Assembly (NCBI GenBank): GCA_052390415.1
Contig: JBQTGY010000034.1
Coordinates: 1 to 8,732 of the forward strand
From: JANNWF01 sp052390415
Lineage (GTDB): Bacteria > Pseudomonadota > Gammaproteobacteria > Xanthomonadales > Xanthomonadaceae
Reading direction: 5' to 3'
DNA length: 8,732 nt
The stretch's first letter is position 1. Each line of letters starts with the position of its first letter. This document shows positions 6,775 to 8,732 of the stretch, piece by piece. Both the position numbers and the translations under genes were made by a program. The notes under the pieces are model-generated. The model did no database searches and was not told the DNA's origin. It was given only the letters and a program-made list of their open reading frames with translations.

Positions 6775-8457
6775 TCAACCCGCGGCTTCAACCCGATTGC
6801 GGCCGTTTTCCTTGGCTCGATAAAGCGCGGCATCGGCGCGGGCGACGAGGTCGTCCAACCCATCGTCGGGTCGCAATTGGGCGACACCCAGGCTGGCGGT
6901 GACGCGCAGTGGCGGTTGCACGCCGTGAATGCTGGTGTCCTGCATCCGTTGGCGCAGGCGCTCGGCCAGAGCGCGTGCGTCCTCAACGTCGGTGTTGGGC
7001 AACAACAGCACAAACTCCTCGCCGCCCCAGCGCGCGCAGCGGTCGCCGGCCCGCAGCGCCTGCCGCAGACACTCGGCGACTTCGACCAGCACCCGATCAC
7101 CGACCGCATGGCCGTGACTATCATTCACCCGTTTGAAGTGATCAATATCGACCAGTACCGCGGTCAGCGGCTGACTGGTGCGCGCCGTGGTAACCAACAG
7201 GGCATCGGCGCTTTCGCGGAAGCCGCGGCGGTTTTCCAGCAGGGTCAGGGGATCAACACGCGCGACACGTTCGGCATCCTGTCGCTGCAGGACTTCGGTG
7301 CGCACGAACTGCGCCAGCGCCAGCGCGAGCAGGGTGGCATCCAGCATCATGCCAAGCTCGATGCCGCGATAGGCCCAGACGCTGAAGGGAATCTGTCCCC
7401 ACACCGAGAACTCGGTGAGCGCGGTGCCCAACATCGAACACAAGGCACCGAGCAAAAAATAGCGGGCCGCCGGATGGCCGCGACGAACCGCATGCACACC
7501 GAGCGCCACCATGGCGGCGATGAACAGGCCCAGCACCACGAATGCCAGCCAGACCGCCGCTTCATAGGCGTTGCCGAGGATGGTGGCGAGCAGCAGCAGC
7601 GGGCCGATCCAGTAGCCAAAACGAACCCAGCGATCGAGACGTGGCGCGACCCGCGGAAGCTCCAGGAACGCGCGTGCGAACAACAGCCCGGCGCTCGGCA
7701 TCAGCACGATCAGGCTGACGTTGGAAAAGCGTTGCACAAAGACCCACTCGCCCCATAACCACAGCGCGCCGCGTCCCGTGTAGGCAAGGTTGAGCAACAG
7801 GAAGGACAGCAGATACAGGGCGTACAGAACGTAGACCTTGCGCCGCAGGCCGACAAACAGCATCAGGTTGTAGGCCACCAGCGAGAGCATGAAGCCGTAC
7901 AGAAAGCCATACAGATAACGGTCGCGGCGGCCCTCGGCATCGGCATCGGCTGGCGTGCGCAGGCGCAGGTTGACGGTCAGCTGATCGGCCGTCTGGACCC
8001 GCACCAGCAAGCGATGACTGCCCGGCGCAAAGCCGTGAGCAAACACATAGCCGTGCACGTCATCGAGCCCGGGCTGGCCGGCCACTTCATCGCCGGTCCG
8101 CCAGTGTTTGACTCGGCCATCTGCGGCGATCACCCATACATCGACATGATCGAGCCAGGACTGCCCGATCAGGATCTGCCGCTCCAGTGCGGTTGCGGTG
8201 GGATTGTGCAAGCTGAGTTGCAGCCACAAGGTGGGCCGGCCGATGCCAAGGTTAAGCACCTTGCCACGGCCGGGTTGGCCATCGCGCCCCAGCGCGGCCG
8301 TGGCTTCTTCCGGCGTCCAGACGCGATCCGTTTCGCTGAGTACGGTGGCAAACGTGCCCAGCTCAACCAGCGGCGGCGCGAGCAGATCCATGCCCTCGGC
8401 CGCAGGCGCGGTGACTGGCAGCAGGCACAGCAGTACCAACAGCCAGCGGCTGCACAT
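6775..8457 (-). CDS. Membrane diguanylate cyclase: periplasmic 7TMR-DISM sensor plus GGDEF domain
   Basis: The enzyme would condense two GTP into c-di-GMP at the cytoplasmic face of the inner membrane, controlled by a periplasmic input. From ATG 8457 it has 560 residues. A signal peptide (MCSRWLLVLLCLLPVTAPAA) is followed by a 7TMR-DISMED2-like carbohydrate-binding-fold domain (about 26-170, with WLQLSLHNP). Seven membrane helices follow at about 181-201, 207-225, 245-264, 282-297, 299-321, 331-352 and 361-385, then a GGDEF domain (about 402-558). The GGDEF domain is complete: DPLTLLENRR, metal/GTP residues in DIDHFKRVND (437-446), the active site GGEEF (478-482) and an inhibitory-site RxxD (R469-D472) five residues before it. 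It should therefore be active and product-inhibited. An in-frame ATG at 8484 would add nine residues but has no ribosome binding site. The gene stands alone and converges on maeB. The ligand is unknown. Confidence 0.92.
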   Translation of the reverse strand: MCSRWLLVLLCLLPVTAPAAEGMDLLAPPLVELGTFATVLSETDRVWTPEEATAALGRDGQPGRGKVLNLGIGRPTLWLQLSLHNPTATALERQILIGQSWLDHVDVWVIAADGRVKHWRTGDEVAGQPGLDDVHGYVFAHGFAPGSHRLLVRVQTADQLTVNLRLRTPADADAEGRRDRYLYGFLYGFMLSLVAYNLMLFVGLRRKVYVLYALYLLSFLLLNLAYTGRGALWLWGEWVFVQRFSNVSLIVLMPSAGLLFARAFLELPRVAPRLDRWVRFGYWIGPLLLLATILGNAYEAAVWLAFVVLGLFIAAMVALGVHAVRRGHPAARYFLLGALCSMLGTALTEFSVWGQIPFSVWAYRGIELGMMLDATLLALALAQFVRTEVLQRQDAERVARVDPLTLLENRRGFRESADALLVTTARTSQPLTAVLVDIDHFKRVNDSHGHAVGDRVLVEVAECLRQALRAGDRCARWGGEEFVLLLPNTDVEDARALAERLRQRMQDTSIHGVQPPLRVTASLGVAQLRPDDGLDDLVARADAALYRAKENGRNRVEAAG

Positions 8458-8462
8458 CGATG

Positions 8463-8466
8463 CCTT
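8463..8466 (-). promoter_or_regulatory. Shine-Dalgarno favouring the inner start of the diguanylate cyclase
   Basis: On the minus strand AAGG lies five bases before the ATG at 8457, which begins a clean signal peptide. The alternative ATG at 8484 is preceded by no purine-rich run. Spacing is on the short side, so the choice is moderate. Confidence 0.45.
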
Positions 8467-8568
8467 GATGCCATCGCACTTCATCGGCCGTTATGGGACC
8501 GAGCAATGCGATGGCGTGCGTCCGAAGAAGCCAAACGGAGGAAGCCGAGATGCTCCCAACCGTCAATT

Positions 8569-8580
8569 CCCACTAGTGGG
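8569..8580. repeat. 12-bp perfect palindrome abutting the MITE-like element
   Basis: CCCACTAGTGGG is its own reverse complement and ends one base before the left inverted repeat at 8581. It may be part of the mobile element's end, a preferred palindromic target, or an operator upstream of the diguanylate cyclase gene. In the minus direction it is followed by TTGACG (8561-8566), a -35-like hexamer, but I see no good -10 box for it. Confidence 0.5.
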
Positions 8581-8732
8581 CTGTAACGGATGAAGCGGAA
8601 GTGGGATCGCGACGGGATGGGCGTGATGGACGCCGCTCCGGAGCGAGGCCAATAGCCAAAGCCATTGGCGGAGTGAGGAGCAAGTCCAGCGCGGCCAGAC
8701 CGAGCGAGCTACTTTCGATTTGTCCGTTACAG
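8581..8732. mobile_element. Putative non-autonomous element (MITE-like) with 10-bp terminal inverted repeats
   Basis: The stretch begins CTGTAACGGA (8581-8590) and ends with its exact reverse complement TCCGTTACAG (8723-8732). The 152 bases between and including them hold no convincing gene. They do hold two internal hairpins: the perfect palindrome CGCTCCGGAGCG (8634-8645) and an 8-bp stem with one mismatch, CCAATAGC (8649-8656) with GCCATTGG (8661-8668), around CAAA. Small size, terminal repeats, internal symmetry and a position upstream of a gene all fit a MITE. The right flank is outside the window, so neither a target duplication nor the true right end can be seen. Confidence 0.55.

Noticed and set aside
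7012..7026. GGEEF instead of GGDEF in the cyclase, which could suggest an inactive domain.
   Set aside because: GGEEF is a common active variant, and the other metal and GTP residues and the RxxD site are present.

Overview
The window looks like ordinary chromosomal DNA of a GC-rich gammaproteobacterium, most likely a member of the Xanthomonadales (Lysobacteraceae/Rhodanobacteraceae type). This rests on the close resemblance of the AlaA- and MaeB-like proteins to the E. coli enzymes, on the gene types, and on GTAG- and GGAG-headed REP hairpins of the kind described in Stenotrophomonas. The assignment is an inference; there is no rRNA or other marker here.

Layout. Positions 1-1467 hold two genes on the minus strand: a DUF4345-type small membrane protein (1078-1467), then the first 338 codons of an AlaA-type alanine/glutamate aminotransferase (1-1014), which runs off the left edge. 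A 192-base divergent intergenic region containing a perfect 14-bp inverted repeat separates them from a plus-strand pair. That pair is rsgA (1660-2754), the ribosome small-subunit maturation GTPase, followed after 18 bases by a QEGLA/DUF1704 zinc-peptidase-like protein (2773-4041); they probably form one operon. A GTAG-type REP pair (4044-4128) sits in the next gap. maeB (4233-6542) encodes a full-length malic enzyme with the usual C-terminal phosphotransacetylase-like domain. A second, different, GGAG-type REP pair (6562-6658) fills the gap before the convergent minus-strand gene for a 7TMR-DISM/GGDEF diguanylate cyclase (6775-8457). The last 152 bases (8581-8732) are bounded by perfect 10-bp inverted repeats and look like a small non-autonomous mobile element (MITE-like), which ends exactly where the window ends.

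The genes do not form one pathway. AlaA and MaeB both lead to or from pyruvate, RsgA works in 30S assembly, and the cyclase makes c-di-GMP in response to an unknown periplasmic signal. The least characterised coding parts are the QEGLA-family metallopeptidase-like protein and the DUF4345 protein. The most unusual structure is in the non-coding DNA: two unrelated REP-pair families and a MITE-like element within 4.7 kb. I see no defence system, prophage, CRISPR array, complete insertion sequence, tRNA or rRNA, and no clear case for a wholly new system.
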